Source of the DNA: Sternotherus odoratus
Taxonomy: Eukaryota > Chordata > Testudines > Kinosternidae
Assembly (NCBI GenBank): GCA_032164245.1
Contig: JAVMKO010000001.1
Coordinates: 250,737,644 to 250,801,643 of the forward strand
DNA: 64,000 nucleotides
Direction: 5' to 3'
Below, piece after piece: positions 19,345 through 30,310 of this stretch. Under the pieces are notes generated by a model. The model was not told where the DNA came from, did no database searches, and saw nothing but the letters and a program-made list of their open reading frames with translations. Both the position numbers and the translations under genes were made by a program. Each line of letters begins with the position of its first letter. The first letter of the stretch is position 1.

Positions 19345-22300
19345 TCTAAACTGGGAGGGAGGAAAGTAAAACAAAAGGAATGGGTTTCTCCTTCACTTTT
19401 TTAAAAAAAAAATTGCAGGGAAGGACTTTAAGTGTGACTTTTCCCTCTACTATATGAAACTAAACAAACCCTATTTTTTTTAAAGCTTTACACTTCTGAA
19501 TTTTTATGAACAAACTATGAAACGTTCAGAAAAAGCTTTTTATAAACCTCTTTTTATGACACACACTTCTGTTGGAAAAACTTCTGACCAGCTCTACAAA
19601 TAATGTTAGCTATTTTACCATTAGCACAACCCAGCTCTCTCTGATAGACTCCATCACAATGTTCACTGTCTCTCAATGATTTCATATCTAATTTGATGTC
19701 AATTTATGAACTTTTTCCCCCTGACTGCCAGCCTTGCAAACTCACCTGATCTCAAAGCATCAGGCTGAATTTTACTTTTTATGTACCATCACAGAAACAG
19801 AAATTTTGTAGTCCTTGGGTGCTACCTTTTTAAAATGTCATTATCTTCAAATGATACCCTCATTCACACCTCTGCAACCGACTTCCTTCGGTGGAACCCT
19901 ACCCACTGCTGTTCTTACAGTGTCACTTTTTTCAAAGTGAAGCTGTGTTTCTAAATTAAATCTTTTCACGCTAATGGCTTCCATGCAGAGCAATCCTGTT
20001 TTGTGCTCTGCTTTGCCAGGTCTTAAATTCCACCGCTAGCATTTTGATGCTGTTCTATTCCAAGCTAGCTCCAGTGCTATGGAACAGATTATCCTCACAC
20101 TCTGTTTAGCTGAGGAAATGGAGCTGGAGTGCTCATCGTGCTCAATAAATATGTAATAAAAATTAACGTGCCCTGCCCCAGAATGGCTCATGCTCCTCTC
20201 TCCAAGGAATCTTAGAAAAGTGGAATGAGAGTATAAGTTTGAAACCCACTGGCAGAAGGGTTCTCTTATGAGGAGACAGAACCAGTTTGAGCCTTCATCC
20301 AGTAATGTGGGAGAACTAAACATTCCTTCAGGCACCTCTAAGAGGCAACACTTCACCCCTTGCAAGCACTGAGTCTGTGTATAATGAACAAAACCAACCC
20401 CTTTTATTTAAAGGAAAAAGGGATGTCTGCATTAATTTGGGAAAACATCACAAGTCAAACCCATAGTTAAACACCCTCTGCTTGGGCAATAGCCCTTTGC
20501 CTCAGTTCCCCGGATCACTGTGTGAAAGGCCAATGGCTAAATGTCCTTTTAACGCACCACTCTCCTTCCCCCTTCCCCTATGAGGAACTACAGGGCTCTA
20601 ACCAGGGCCTGCAAAGTCCCCGGCAGTGCTCTGACCATAGCTACTACCCAGCAGCTCACCTGAACCAGTGGAGAAGGGGGCCAGTAAAACTCCTGTTTGG
20701 GGAAGATGTCCAATTTCCTCCCCCTCACCACCTCTGACTGGCTGGGAAGCTCTACTTCCACCAGAAAGAGGCACAGGAAGTAGGTGAACCTCATGAATCC
20801 TTGGCTGGCTGTTATTATGCATGCTGCTACGTGCCTGACTCCTGAGTCCTGCCTTCCTAGCAGTTTGTGTCCTCCTTATCCAAGACCCCATCTGTTCCCA
20901 GTTCCTGCCTCAGTACAGGTACCTGCTCCTATGCCCTACCCTGAGTCTAATCTCTGGCTCTGGTTCTGACCTGGACTTTGTCCCAGGCACCTGGCCCTAA
21001 ACTCAGCTACTTGTCCAAGGTGTGTAGATGTGAGTTCACCTCTCAGCTCTGAAGGAGGGGTGTGTGGGGTTGAGCCCTGCCTCTGGTCTTGCTGCTCACC
21101 ACGATCACCTTTGCTGTTGCATACCACTCACTGCTGCTACCGTGATACCATGTTCTGAGGTCTACCACTTAGCCCTGTTCTGAGGGATTGCACCAGATAA
21201 TGGGAACACCCACTGCTACTATATCCTGTGGATTTTTTTCCCCTCCAACACTACTCTGGTTCAACCTCCGAGAGCTGTTTATTGCCACTACTGAACAGAA
21301 ACAAGGATACTCAACTGAACCTGGACAGCTCTGTCTTTAAACACTAGACCAACAGGTCCGATTGTGTCTAGGACCCTTTCAACAGAGTCTGCACCCCGCT
21401 TCTGATTTTCAGTCTGATTTGGTATCACTACCTCCTTCTTAGAAAGTGAGGTTAAAGTTTGGATATTAACTTTAGGATAGAGCATATTAAATACAGTTCA
21501 GCTGTTTAGTCATACAGCAAAGATAATACTTCATTGCTCCTGTGTCCAAGACTAAAGTGAATTTTAACCCAAAGCAGGCAAAATTGATCATTTTGGCAAA
21601 GCAGATCTATCTGCTGATCACGTAAGCGAAGTAGGTGTGTTGCGGTAAATAGTCTTCTCCTGAGGTCTTTTGTCCCAGTTCATCAACAGAAGGCCGGGAA
21701 GAGCTCATTCAGACTCTGGTTTACATCTGGCTCAGACAGCTACACGTGAGCAGGATGAAATGATGTCTATGAACGTCAAGAAATTTATAGTGTCATTTAA
21801 CTTTCAGCAGAAGGCTTATTTATTTCTAAAGAGATTACATAACTGTTCCCAGCAAGAAGAGAGCTTTGTTATGTGTGTAAAATTGTTGGAAGGAAACTTT
21901 TTTTAATCATGCTCAGGGATTGTCATGGCATTGAAAACTTCTGGCATGAAATGATAGATTCCATTCAGAAGACGGTATGTCTGATGTTTCCAGTTTACAC
22001 ACACCAGCGGTTTGCCCAGGGAATAACTTGGAGTGGAAGTGTTTAAAGAAGCATCAAAATAAACCAATGGAAGGATGCAGGTTCAATCTCAGCAGGAGAC
22101 TGTCAGGGCTTAAGGCAGAGAACTGGGATCGTGTGCTGGCATAGGAGTCTGTATAGCACTTTTACATCACCCAGGGATTCCCTTACAGGGTACAGGTGGC
22201 GGAGTCTTTCACTGCTCGGTTAAGATGGATTTACAGCTCTTTCCATCACTAACACAGGGCAAAGCAGCCAGAGTAAGGACTAGGATCTGACCACTTATAA

Positions 22301-22584
22301 ATAATCTCCCTCTGTCATAAACTACTAAAGTCTCCCTGGCGTTGGCTCTGGACAACTGACAGTTCCAAGGTGGGCTGAAGATGAGCTATAGAAAGCTACT
22401 CCAGACATATAGTGTCTGATTCTCAGTCCTGCTTAGGCCCATTTACTCAGTGTAGCAGCATAAAGGGGCTTTTAAGTGGGCAGAATACCCTTGCACAGAG
22501 GACTTCCCTAGCTGATGTGGAGCTAGGATAAAAACCTGCACAGTGGCTCTGCTCCCAGACTGAGGCATAGGGCTGGAGTGAGGG
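19345..22584. other. Unassigned sequence
   Basis: Nothing recognised on either strand: no conserved domain, tRNA, terminal repeats or long tandem array. Confidence 0.4.
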
Positions 22585-23503
22585 TGTGATAAATGAAGGT
22601 GGTGGGAGCTCCCATTTATGGACACCCAGCCAACCAGTTAGCTATAAAGTCCTTTTTGGTGGCTGCTTGCTTTATCTGTAAAGGGTTAAAAAATCCCACA
22701 GGTAAAGAAAAGGGAGTGGGCACCTAACCAAAAGAGCCTATGGGAAAGCTAGAATTTTTTAAAATGGGAAAAAAGCTTCCCCTTTGTTTATCTGTTGTTC
22801 TCCCTGGGCTAAAGAGATGGGGGCAGCTGGAATGCTGTGTAAAGTGTGAACCGGTTATGAAAATTCTTTGTCCAGACCTAGGAGGATTCATTGGGACAGG
22901 GAATGTTTAGATAGACATAGTTAGGTTTATTTCTTTTATTTTCTGTAAGGCTTGTGGACTCCTCTGTACTAACCCCAGATGCTTTTGTTTTGCTCCTAAC
23001 ATTTAAGCTGAACCTCAAGAGAGCTATCTTGATGCTTAATTTTTATAATTGTTTCTTTTAAGATCTAGCAAAAAGCCTAGAAAAAAAGTTCCAAACATAT
23101 TTCCTTTTCTCTTGGGCTTTAATAAAATTTACCTTTTTAAAAACAGGATTGGATTTTTGTGTCCTGAGAGGTTGGGGCATATGTTGTTTAATTAGCTGGT
23201 GGCAACAGCTGATTTCCTTTAGGGTTTTTTCAGCTCTTCCCCGGAAGTGGGGGCAGGGTGAAAGGGCTTGAGGTTATCCCACAGGAAGGAATTCCCAAGT
23301 GTTCCTTCCTGGGTTCTCAAAAGGGGGCGGGGGGAGGGGGGTTGCACTTGGATGGTGGCAGCATCTACCCATCCAGGCTCAGAGAGAAGCTGTGGTCTTG
23401 AGAGTTTAATACCAGTCTGGAATGACCAGTATTAATTTTTTTAATCCTTGCAGGCCCCCACCTTCTGCACTCGAAGTGCCAGAGTGGAGAATCAGCCTGG
23501 ACA
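22585..23503 (+). mobile_element. ERV-type solo LTR
   Basis: The segment starts TGTGATAAATG and ends CTGGACA, with near-identical 5-bp flanks GAGGG (22580-22584) and GAGCG (23504-23508). It has a TATA-like GCTATAAAG near 22642 and AATAAA near 23121, giving a promoter-to-polyA order on the plus strand. No internal retroviral genes are next to it, so it is a solo LTR left by recombination. The ends could be shifted slightly; family recalled as a turtle ERV LTR. Confidence 0.6.
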
Positions 23504-24389
23504 GAGCGTGTGTGTAGGACTTGTCTGGAGTGTGCCACACTATGGCTCTTCTGTTTCCTAAGGCTCATGTTTGACCATGGGAAGCAAAGCATAAGTTAAA
23601 CGACCCCTGACACTGTGCTCACGCTGGGTGTTGGCAGCCCTCTGCATGGCCACAGAATAAAGGAAATGCTAAGGTGCCTTAAAGCCACCCTTTCCCCCAA
23701 ACACAGGCATGAAATAACTGATGTTCAGCCAGGAAACTGCAGGACTCTCCTGAGTCATTCCCTAATATGACTCTCACTTCGTGGAGCAGCAGAAAGTGCC
23801 ATAGTGAGGGAGTGGGGATGTTCAATGTAAAAAGGCTCCTTTTACAGCCTGTCTAACTCTCTGGGATCACAAGGCGCTGTAGCACAGATCCTAGACAGTG
23901 GCAGGAGCAACAGGTTTAATCTATGTAGCGGAGGAGGTTATTCCAAAAAGGCTATTAAAATTTACAGATGCAATACACGCCCAATGGAAGTATAACAGGG
24001 AGGCACATTCTAGGATCCTGTATGAAGATGCATGGCTCTTCTGCTGAGTCCTCTTGATGTCAGAGGTGCTTGGACTATACATAGAGATGCAGAGGTATTT
24101 CTGCTGAGTCACTCTGAGGTTTGACTAGATCCACTGTAGAAGTATAAGAGGAGATTGGAGGTAGAGTGAACGAGGGGCAGAGACTAGGAGGTCCTGTGGG
24201 GAAAATCTTAGGAAAGCTTATGGTTTTGTGGTGATTTAAGGTCATAAGAAAGACAACCCACACCCAGGGTTACATTCATTAGGTATATGTGCAGTTCAGA
24301 GAAGGTTGCCATGTGCATACTGGGATTTGTGCAGGTGTATGTAAGAACAGAATTTAACCCTGTAAATATATTACCTATTTGTATTACAG
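23504..24389. other. Unassigned sequence
   Basis: No gene or repeat recognised. Two similar 'gctcttctgctgagtcctct' and 'atttctgctgagtcactct' stretches (24034, 24097) hint at a short local duplication. Confidence 0.4.
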
Positions 24390-24610
24390 TAGATCATAGA
24401 GGCCCCAGCTGATATTGAAATCCTACCATATAAGGAGATGTACAGATGCCTTGTCCATGCCCCGAAGAGTTTATGCTCTAAAGAGACAAGACAAATAAAG
24501 AGCAAGAGGTAAAACAAAGCCACAGAATGGTTTAGCAATTTGCAAACCAGGGCTAGCATCTGGATAGACTCCTAGCTCAATGCCTGTTCCGCTAGCCCAC
24601 ACTTCCTCCA
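24390..24610 (-). mobile_element. MIR/L2-type SINE-like repeat
   Basis: It reads 'ccccgaagagtttatgctct', 'agacaagacaaataaagagc' and 'acagaatggtttagcaatttgc', a sequence order seen in many ancient turtle repeats. The right end 'gctagcccacacttcc' corresponds to an antisense tRNA-like head. Heavily diverged. Confidence 0.45.
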
Positions 24611-24819
24611 AAGCTGTAATATGTGTTAAAAGGTAATGTATAAAACATCTTAATTAAGATATAAAAATTTCTGGTGTCACAATCTCATTTAAATATCTCC
24701 AGATATCTTTAATATCTGTTTGTTGGAAAGGAGAAAAAAATCAGATAACTAAACAAAATCATTGTCATTCAGTCATTTAAACTCAGTGAATATGATTAAT
24801 CTACCTGGCATGTCTGGGT

Positions 24820-24990
24820 GCTCACCGTTATGGGAGCTGAGCACCTCAGAAATGCTAATGAATGTATCCTCCCAATGTCCCCAGAAGCAGAAGATTACTA
24901 GAGGTACTGGAAGGGAAAGTAATTTGCCCACATTCACGACAGAGCTGGGAATTTAGCCTAAGTTTCTACCTCCCAGTTCAGTTCCCCAAA
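24820..24990 (-). mobile_element. MIR/L2-type repeat fragment
   Basis: 'aagtaatttgcccacattcacgacagagctgggaattt' followed by 'ctcccagttcagttcccc' matches the antisense body of the same ancient repeat class as 24390-24610. Confidence 0.45.
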
Positions 24991-25272
24991 CATAGTCTCT
25001 TGATTTAATGTTGGTATCTCCTTTCATATGCTTTGCTTTGTGTTTATTTGTAATATTGGGCAAAACCAAGCTCTTTTTGTCCCTGCTAAGATTCCAGATT
25101 AGACTCCCAGAGCTCAGTGTTTCTATTGCTTATACAGGTGCAATGCCAGTGAAGTCAGAGAACTGAATTTGGCCTTGGCACTGCAGCAATCTGCTCCTTT
25201 ATGCAAAGCAAGTATCATGTAATGCAAGCTTCCCTCATGGTTCAGTGAGGGATTGGACCTGAACTAACCATC

Positions 25273-25736
25273 TGTCACAGGGTACAGCCCGCCTTGTGTT
25301 CTCTTCGCTCCTAATAAAGTCTTGACACTGCTTTTAGTGTTACACCCAAGTGTCCTTTATTTACAGTGTGCTTCTTATGGCTTCAGTGAAACAACTGGTG
25401 CTCCCCACAATCCCCTAACAGTGACCCACAATCTTGGGCCTCAGGTCTTTAGGCAACCCAGGTACCTTTCCCACAGCCTGCAGATAGCATTATAGCCTTC
25501 CTCTCCCTGCCAGGGCCTCCCGCCACTGACTGAGTCAGCATTTTTATAACCCTTCCTGCCACCAGCCGCAGCTGTAGCCCTTCAACCCAGCCGAGCTCTG
25601 TGCATTAGCCCTCGCCGGGGCTTTCAGCTGTGCCTTTCAGTGGCTAGGGTCAGCCCCTCTCCTCAGCCTCCTGCCTGCAAGCACGGTTTTTACTTAGACA
25701 GGGCATTCTAGGGGTTTTTACCCCTGCCCTGTCACA
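25273..25736 (-). mobile_element. Solo LTR with 5-bp target duplication
   Basis: It begins TGTCACAGGGTACAG and ends CCCTGTCACA (TG...CA), flanked by identical CCATC at 25268-25272 and 25737-25741. The minus strand has a TATA-like GGTTATAAAAATG near 25540 and AATAAA near 25360, so transcription probably ran on the minus strand. No internal region remains. The TGTCACAGGG terminus resembles the gypsy-type LTRs at 58005 and 60359. Confidence 0.85.
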
Positions 25737-25836
25737 CCATCCTTTAGCACAGGGAGAAAAATACTGTACTTAGTCTTAGGCTCTCTTAATTACAAAAAAG
25801 GTGTGATCCTTGCTTCAACAAGCTCACCATCTAAAG

Positions 25837-25965
25837 CAGTGGTGGGCAACTTGCGGCCCATCAGGGTAATTCGCTGGCAAGCCATGACACAGTTTGTTGA
25901 CACTGACCATCCCAGTAGCTGCAGTTCGCCGTTCCTGGCCAATGGGAGCTGCGGAAAGCTTACTG
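25837..25965 (+). mobile_element. hAT-type nonautonomous element fragment
   Basis: It starts CAGTGGTGGGCAACTTGCGG, with 'cagggtaattcgctgg' and 'ttcctggccaatgggagctgc', which resembles turtle hAT elements with 'gcggcccgtc' arms. It breaks off without a right terminus. Confidence 0.55.
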
Positions 25966-26149
25966 GGTATTCAGGCCAACATTTTCAGATGCAAATACTT
26001 AGTGTTTCTAGTACCAGATGGTGTGTAATAACATGTGGACTCCATATTTCTAAAACAAAACTGGCTCTTTTTTAAAGAAAACTATTTGCTTTTTGTTCTA
26101 CATTTGTACAGCACCTAGCACAAAGGGGAATGAAACAAATATATAATAT

Positions 26150-27680
26150 AAAGATGAACATAATGGCCATACTGGATCAGACCAGTGGTCCATTTAGCCT
26201 AGTATTCTCTCTTCTGAAAGTGAGCATGCCAGGTGATTCAGAGGGAATGAACAGAACAGACAATCATTGAGTGATCCATCCCCTGTCATCCACTCCCAGT
26301 TTCCGGCAATTAGGGGTGAGGGACACCCAGAGTATGGGTGTAGTGAGCCTGAGTGGTCTCCCTCCGAGTGGGGTGTGAGGGAGGTGGAGATGCCCCTTGG
26401 AGGGTGGAGCCAAGGCCGCCCCTCCCCCCCCTCGCTGGAAGTACAGGGGCAGGACCAGAACTATAAATGGTTTAGCCCAGAAGGGGGAGGAGGAGAGGAT
26501 GCTCCGCCTGACCTGCTGCTGCCCGGAGGGGACTCCAGCCTGAGCGGGGCCCCCACACTCCACGTGGAGGACGACTGGCCTGGAGTACCTGCTGCTGTGT
26601 ATCCAGAGGAACCGGAAGCCGACTGGACAGCAGAGGTACCCACTCCTTGAGTCAGCCCCCCTACCCTGAACAAGGGAACACCAGGGCCACGCCCAGGCTA
26701 TAGCCAGCCTCCATAAACTATTTGCTGCTGGCTTCCTGTGCCCTGAAGCCCAGCCTAGAGCCAGCCCTCGGAAGACAGTTTGTTCTACTGGCTGCCTGTG
26801 TCCGGAGGCCCAGGCCCTAGCCTTAAGGACTGTTTTGCTCTGCTGGCTGCCTGTGCCCCGCCCAGGCTCGAGCCAGCCCTCTAGAGACTGTGCCGTTTGC
26901 GGACTACCTGAGCCTCCATAAGCCCCAGACCCCAGCGGTATCTAGGGATTATACTACGTGTGGGTTACCATACAGAGCCTGCACCGGGCCGGTTCGGACC
27001 GGCCTGAGGGGTCTCCCTCCGAGCGGGAGCGCGAGGGAGCTTACAATGGGGTTTCATCCATCACCATCTTGACTAATATCCGTGGATGGACCTGTACTCC
27101 ATGATTTTATCTAATTCCTTTTTGAACCCTGTTATTGTTTGGGCCTTCACAACATCCTCTGGCAAAGAGTTGCACAAGTTGACGGTGCATTGTGTGAAGA
27201 AATACTTCCTTTTGTTTGGCTTAAACCTCCTGTCTATTAATTTCATTGGGTGACCTCTGATTCTTGTGTTATGTGAAGGAAAAAAATAACACATTCACTT
27301 TCTCCATGCCATTCATGATTTTATAGACTTCCCTTTTAGCATCTTTCCCCCAAGCTGAAAAGTCCAAGTCTTTTTAATCTTTCTTCATATGGAAGCTGTT
27401 CCATATCCTTAACCATTTTTGTTGCCCTTCTTTGTATCTTTTTCCAATTCTAGAATATCTTTTTTGAAGTGGGACAACCAGAACTGCACTAAATATTCAA
27501 GTTGTATGTGTACTATGGACATATAGTGGTGTAATGATATTTTCTCTATTATCTATCTGTTTCATAATGGTTTTAAGTCTGTTATCTGCTCAATGGACGG
27601 CAGCAGTGAATAAATCTGTTTTCAGAGAACTATCCACAATGACTCCAAGATCGCTTTCTTGAGGAGTAACAGTTAATTTA
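26150..27680 (-). mobile_element. CR1 LINE 3' end, antisense, interrupted by a solo LTR
   Basis: The plus strand reads 'ggccatactggatcagacc' (CR1 3' UTR antisense) up to 26338, then an LTR, then resumes at 27046 with the CR1 3' UTR and ORF2 C-terminus. The minus-strand frame 27294-27073 gives GHPMKL, KRKYFFTQCTVNL and NSLPEDVVKAQTITGFKKEL. Upstream CR1 sequence continues to about 27680 with stops. Related to, but more diverged than, the copy at 8137-9152. Confidence 0.85.
26339..27045 (+). mobile_element. Solo LTR nested in CR1
   Basis: It starts TGTAGTGAGCC and ends GGGAGCTTACA, flanked by identical ATGGG at 26334-26338 and 27046-27050. A TATAAA lies at 26462-26467 (CTATAAATGG). A degenerate tandem repeat of about 55-70 bp ('ctggctgcctgtgcc') fills 26700-26890. 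The first and last 50 bp share a direct repeat (CTCCCTCCGAG plus GCGAGGGAG-like). No internal genes. Confidence 0.85.
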
Positions 27681-27682
27681 GA

Positions 27683-28690
27683 TCATAGACTCTAAGGTCA
27701 GACGGGACCATTGTGATCATCTAGTCTGAACTCCTGCACATTGCAGGCCACAGACCTCAACCACCCACTTGTGTAATAGACCTATAACCTCAGGCTGAGT
27801 TACTGAAGTTCTCAAATCATGGTTTAAAGACTCCATGTTACAGAAAATTCACCATTTACATTAGTTTAAACTGCAAGTGACCTGTGCCCCATGCTGCACA
27901 GAAAAGCGGGGGGAAATCCAGGATCTTGCCAATCTGACCCAGGGGAAAAATCCTTCCTGATTCCAAATATGGCCATCAGTTAGACCCTGAGCATGTGGGC
28001 AAGAACCATTAGGCAGAGACCTGAGAGAGAATTATCTATAGCAACTCAGAGCCCACCCCATCTAAGGCCCTATCTCCAGCCATTGGGGATTTTTGCTAGG
28101 GCCAGTTGCTGATGGGTTACATGCCATTGTAGGCAGTCATCCAGTTCAGTCTGGAAACCAGTTAAGATTTTTGCTCCCACTGCTCCCCTTGGAAGGCTGT
28201 TCCAGAACTTCATTCCTTTGATGGTTAGAAACCTTCACCTAATTTTAAGAATAAACTTGTTGATGGCCAGTTAATAGCCATTGGTTCTTGAGTCCACATT
28301 GGCACTTAATTTAAATAACTCCTCTCCCTCTCTGGTATATATCCCTCTAGTGTATTTATAGAGAGCAACCATGTCTCCCCTCAGCCTTCTTTTGGTTAAG
28401 CTAAACAAGTCAGCTCCTCCTCAGGGCTGAGCCCCACGACAGGCTGATAATTCTGTTCTTTACTATAGTTTCAACCAATTTGCATAGCATTGAAGTTGGG
28501 CTTACCAGCCTGTAATTGCTGGGATCATCTCCAGAGCCTTTTTAAAAAAAATTGGTGTCACATTAGCCATCCTCCAGCCATCTGGTACAGAAGGTGATTT
28601 AAGCAATCGGTTGCATGCCACACTTGGTAGTCCTGCAATTGTATATTTGAGTTCTTTCAGAACACTTGGATGAATATGCTACAATTCATG
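27683..28690 (-). mobile_element. Second antisense CR1 LINE fragment
   Basis: The left end 'atagactctaaggtcagacgggaccattgtgatcatctag' is a CR1 3' end read antisense. The rest covers the 3' UTR and ORF2 C-terminus. At about 28426-28436 it jumps to 'tttcaaccaatttgcatagc' and 'gtaattgctgggatcatctcc', RT-core sequence, so an internal part is deleted. Abuts the preceding CR1 with almost no gap. Confidence 0.8.
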
Positions 28691-30214
28691 CCCACAGACT
28701 TTCTGTTGCTTCCTCCAAACTCTTCCCTCCTGCAACCTGTGTTTCTCCCTCCAAGTTCCATGTAGGTGGCTGCACACAATTTGGGGTCTAAATCCGTTTT
28801 AAGTAGTCCACTTTTCAGAAGCGGCGAGCACTTACAAATATCATTGTCATTGGGAGCTCAGCACATCTGAAAATCATATTAACTGCATTTAAATAATTAC
28901 ACTATGGTTTTTGAAACCTAATGTGAGGGATCCAGGTTATCAAATTTGCCCTAAGTGAATAATTGCCTTCAGTCGCAAAAACCAAAACCAAAAACACAAA
29001 ACAAACAAACAAAAGAGCACCACAGAAGCTGACTGGAAGCTGAATTGCCTTAGAAATCTTTGGTCATGCAGAACACCATTATATATCATACACCAAAAGG
29101 AGATGACTTTATGGCTCAATCCCCCTGTATTTACTGGGACCTGTATTTACTTGACACCTACTATGTACCATTAGGTGACTGTAGTGGGAAAAGTGCATGC
29201 TGCTACCTCCAGACCAAATAAATGCATCTTTGTTTTCAAGAAATATATTTACCCCCTAAGAAAACCACTTCACAAATTAAGAGTTTTTTTCCCAAGGGAC
29301 ACTTGAGTGTCCTTACCTCATCTAAGATTATTGCTTACTTCATAATTAAATATCCCTAATACCTACCACTGGCAGAGAATTGAATTAAATTGTATTCTCT
29401 GAAGTTATCATGCCATTCAAAGCACTTCCACATGACCCCATAATACAGTAGGTTACTGTAAGTATCCTGCATGCTGTGCCTTCAAATGTACCAGTTAATT
29501 ACTGTGCCCTGTAAACTTGCTAACAAGACGATCCTTGTTCTTCCAACCTATTGCTTTTTGCCAACAAAAAAAGAAAAAGAAAAAAAAAAAAGCAGTCTGT
29601 TGGGCAAATAAATCTTTCCAGAGAAAACAGATTTGTTTCCAAATCAGTCAACTGTGCTGAGCTGGAAAGGAAGAAATTTTATTTTTCCAGGATGAAAGCA
29701 AAACAAGATCTTTCCCTGTTTACCCTGTCTCACCCATTTCTAAAGAAGGTCAGTTTAATTCCTTCATTATTATTTTTCTAAAGTCTTATTTATCTTGAAG
29801 TCATTTAGCCCCTTTCAGTTCTGTTAGAGAAGCTCTGCCTGGTTAATCACACATAGAAGCACTGTGCTTTGCCCTTCACAAACATGTGCAGATGCTGAAT
29901 TACCCATGGCACTGAATAAGCCCTGGGAGTCTATCCTCTTCATTCTGAAACCCCAGTTCTCTTAGGATCTGAAAAGTCCCATATCAAGAGCTCATCTCTT
30001 GATTTGGATTTCTTTTACTGTACTGTCTGTTAAAAGTATCTTTAAAGCTATTTTTAAAATGATTTCATATTTACCCCAAACCTCTGTGTTATGTTAGAAT
30101 CAGAGTTTACATTTCATCCTATCAGCACAGTTTAATACTTGCACCTGACACCAAAGTCACAGGTGGTGAAAAGTTGTATAACTACACCGTGAGTTCTCCA
30201 CATCGGGGACTGTC
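28691..30214. other. Unassigned sequence
   Basis: No gene recognised. An A-rich simple tract lies at 29566-29592. Confidence 0.4.
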
Positions 30215-30310
30215 TTCATAGTATTTGTTTGTACACTACCTAGTACAATTGGGAGCTGATCTCTGGTTGGGGTCTTTAGGTGCTACCATGATAGAAATAA
30301 TTAATAGTAG
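30215..30310 (+). repeat. Ancient interspersed repeat 3' end
   Basis: 'tttgtacactacctagtac' followed by 'ttggggtctttaggtgctacc' is the same 3' repeat end seen at about 16990-17050. Diverged. Confidence 0.45.
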
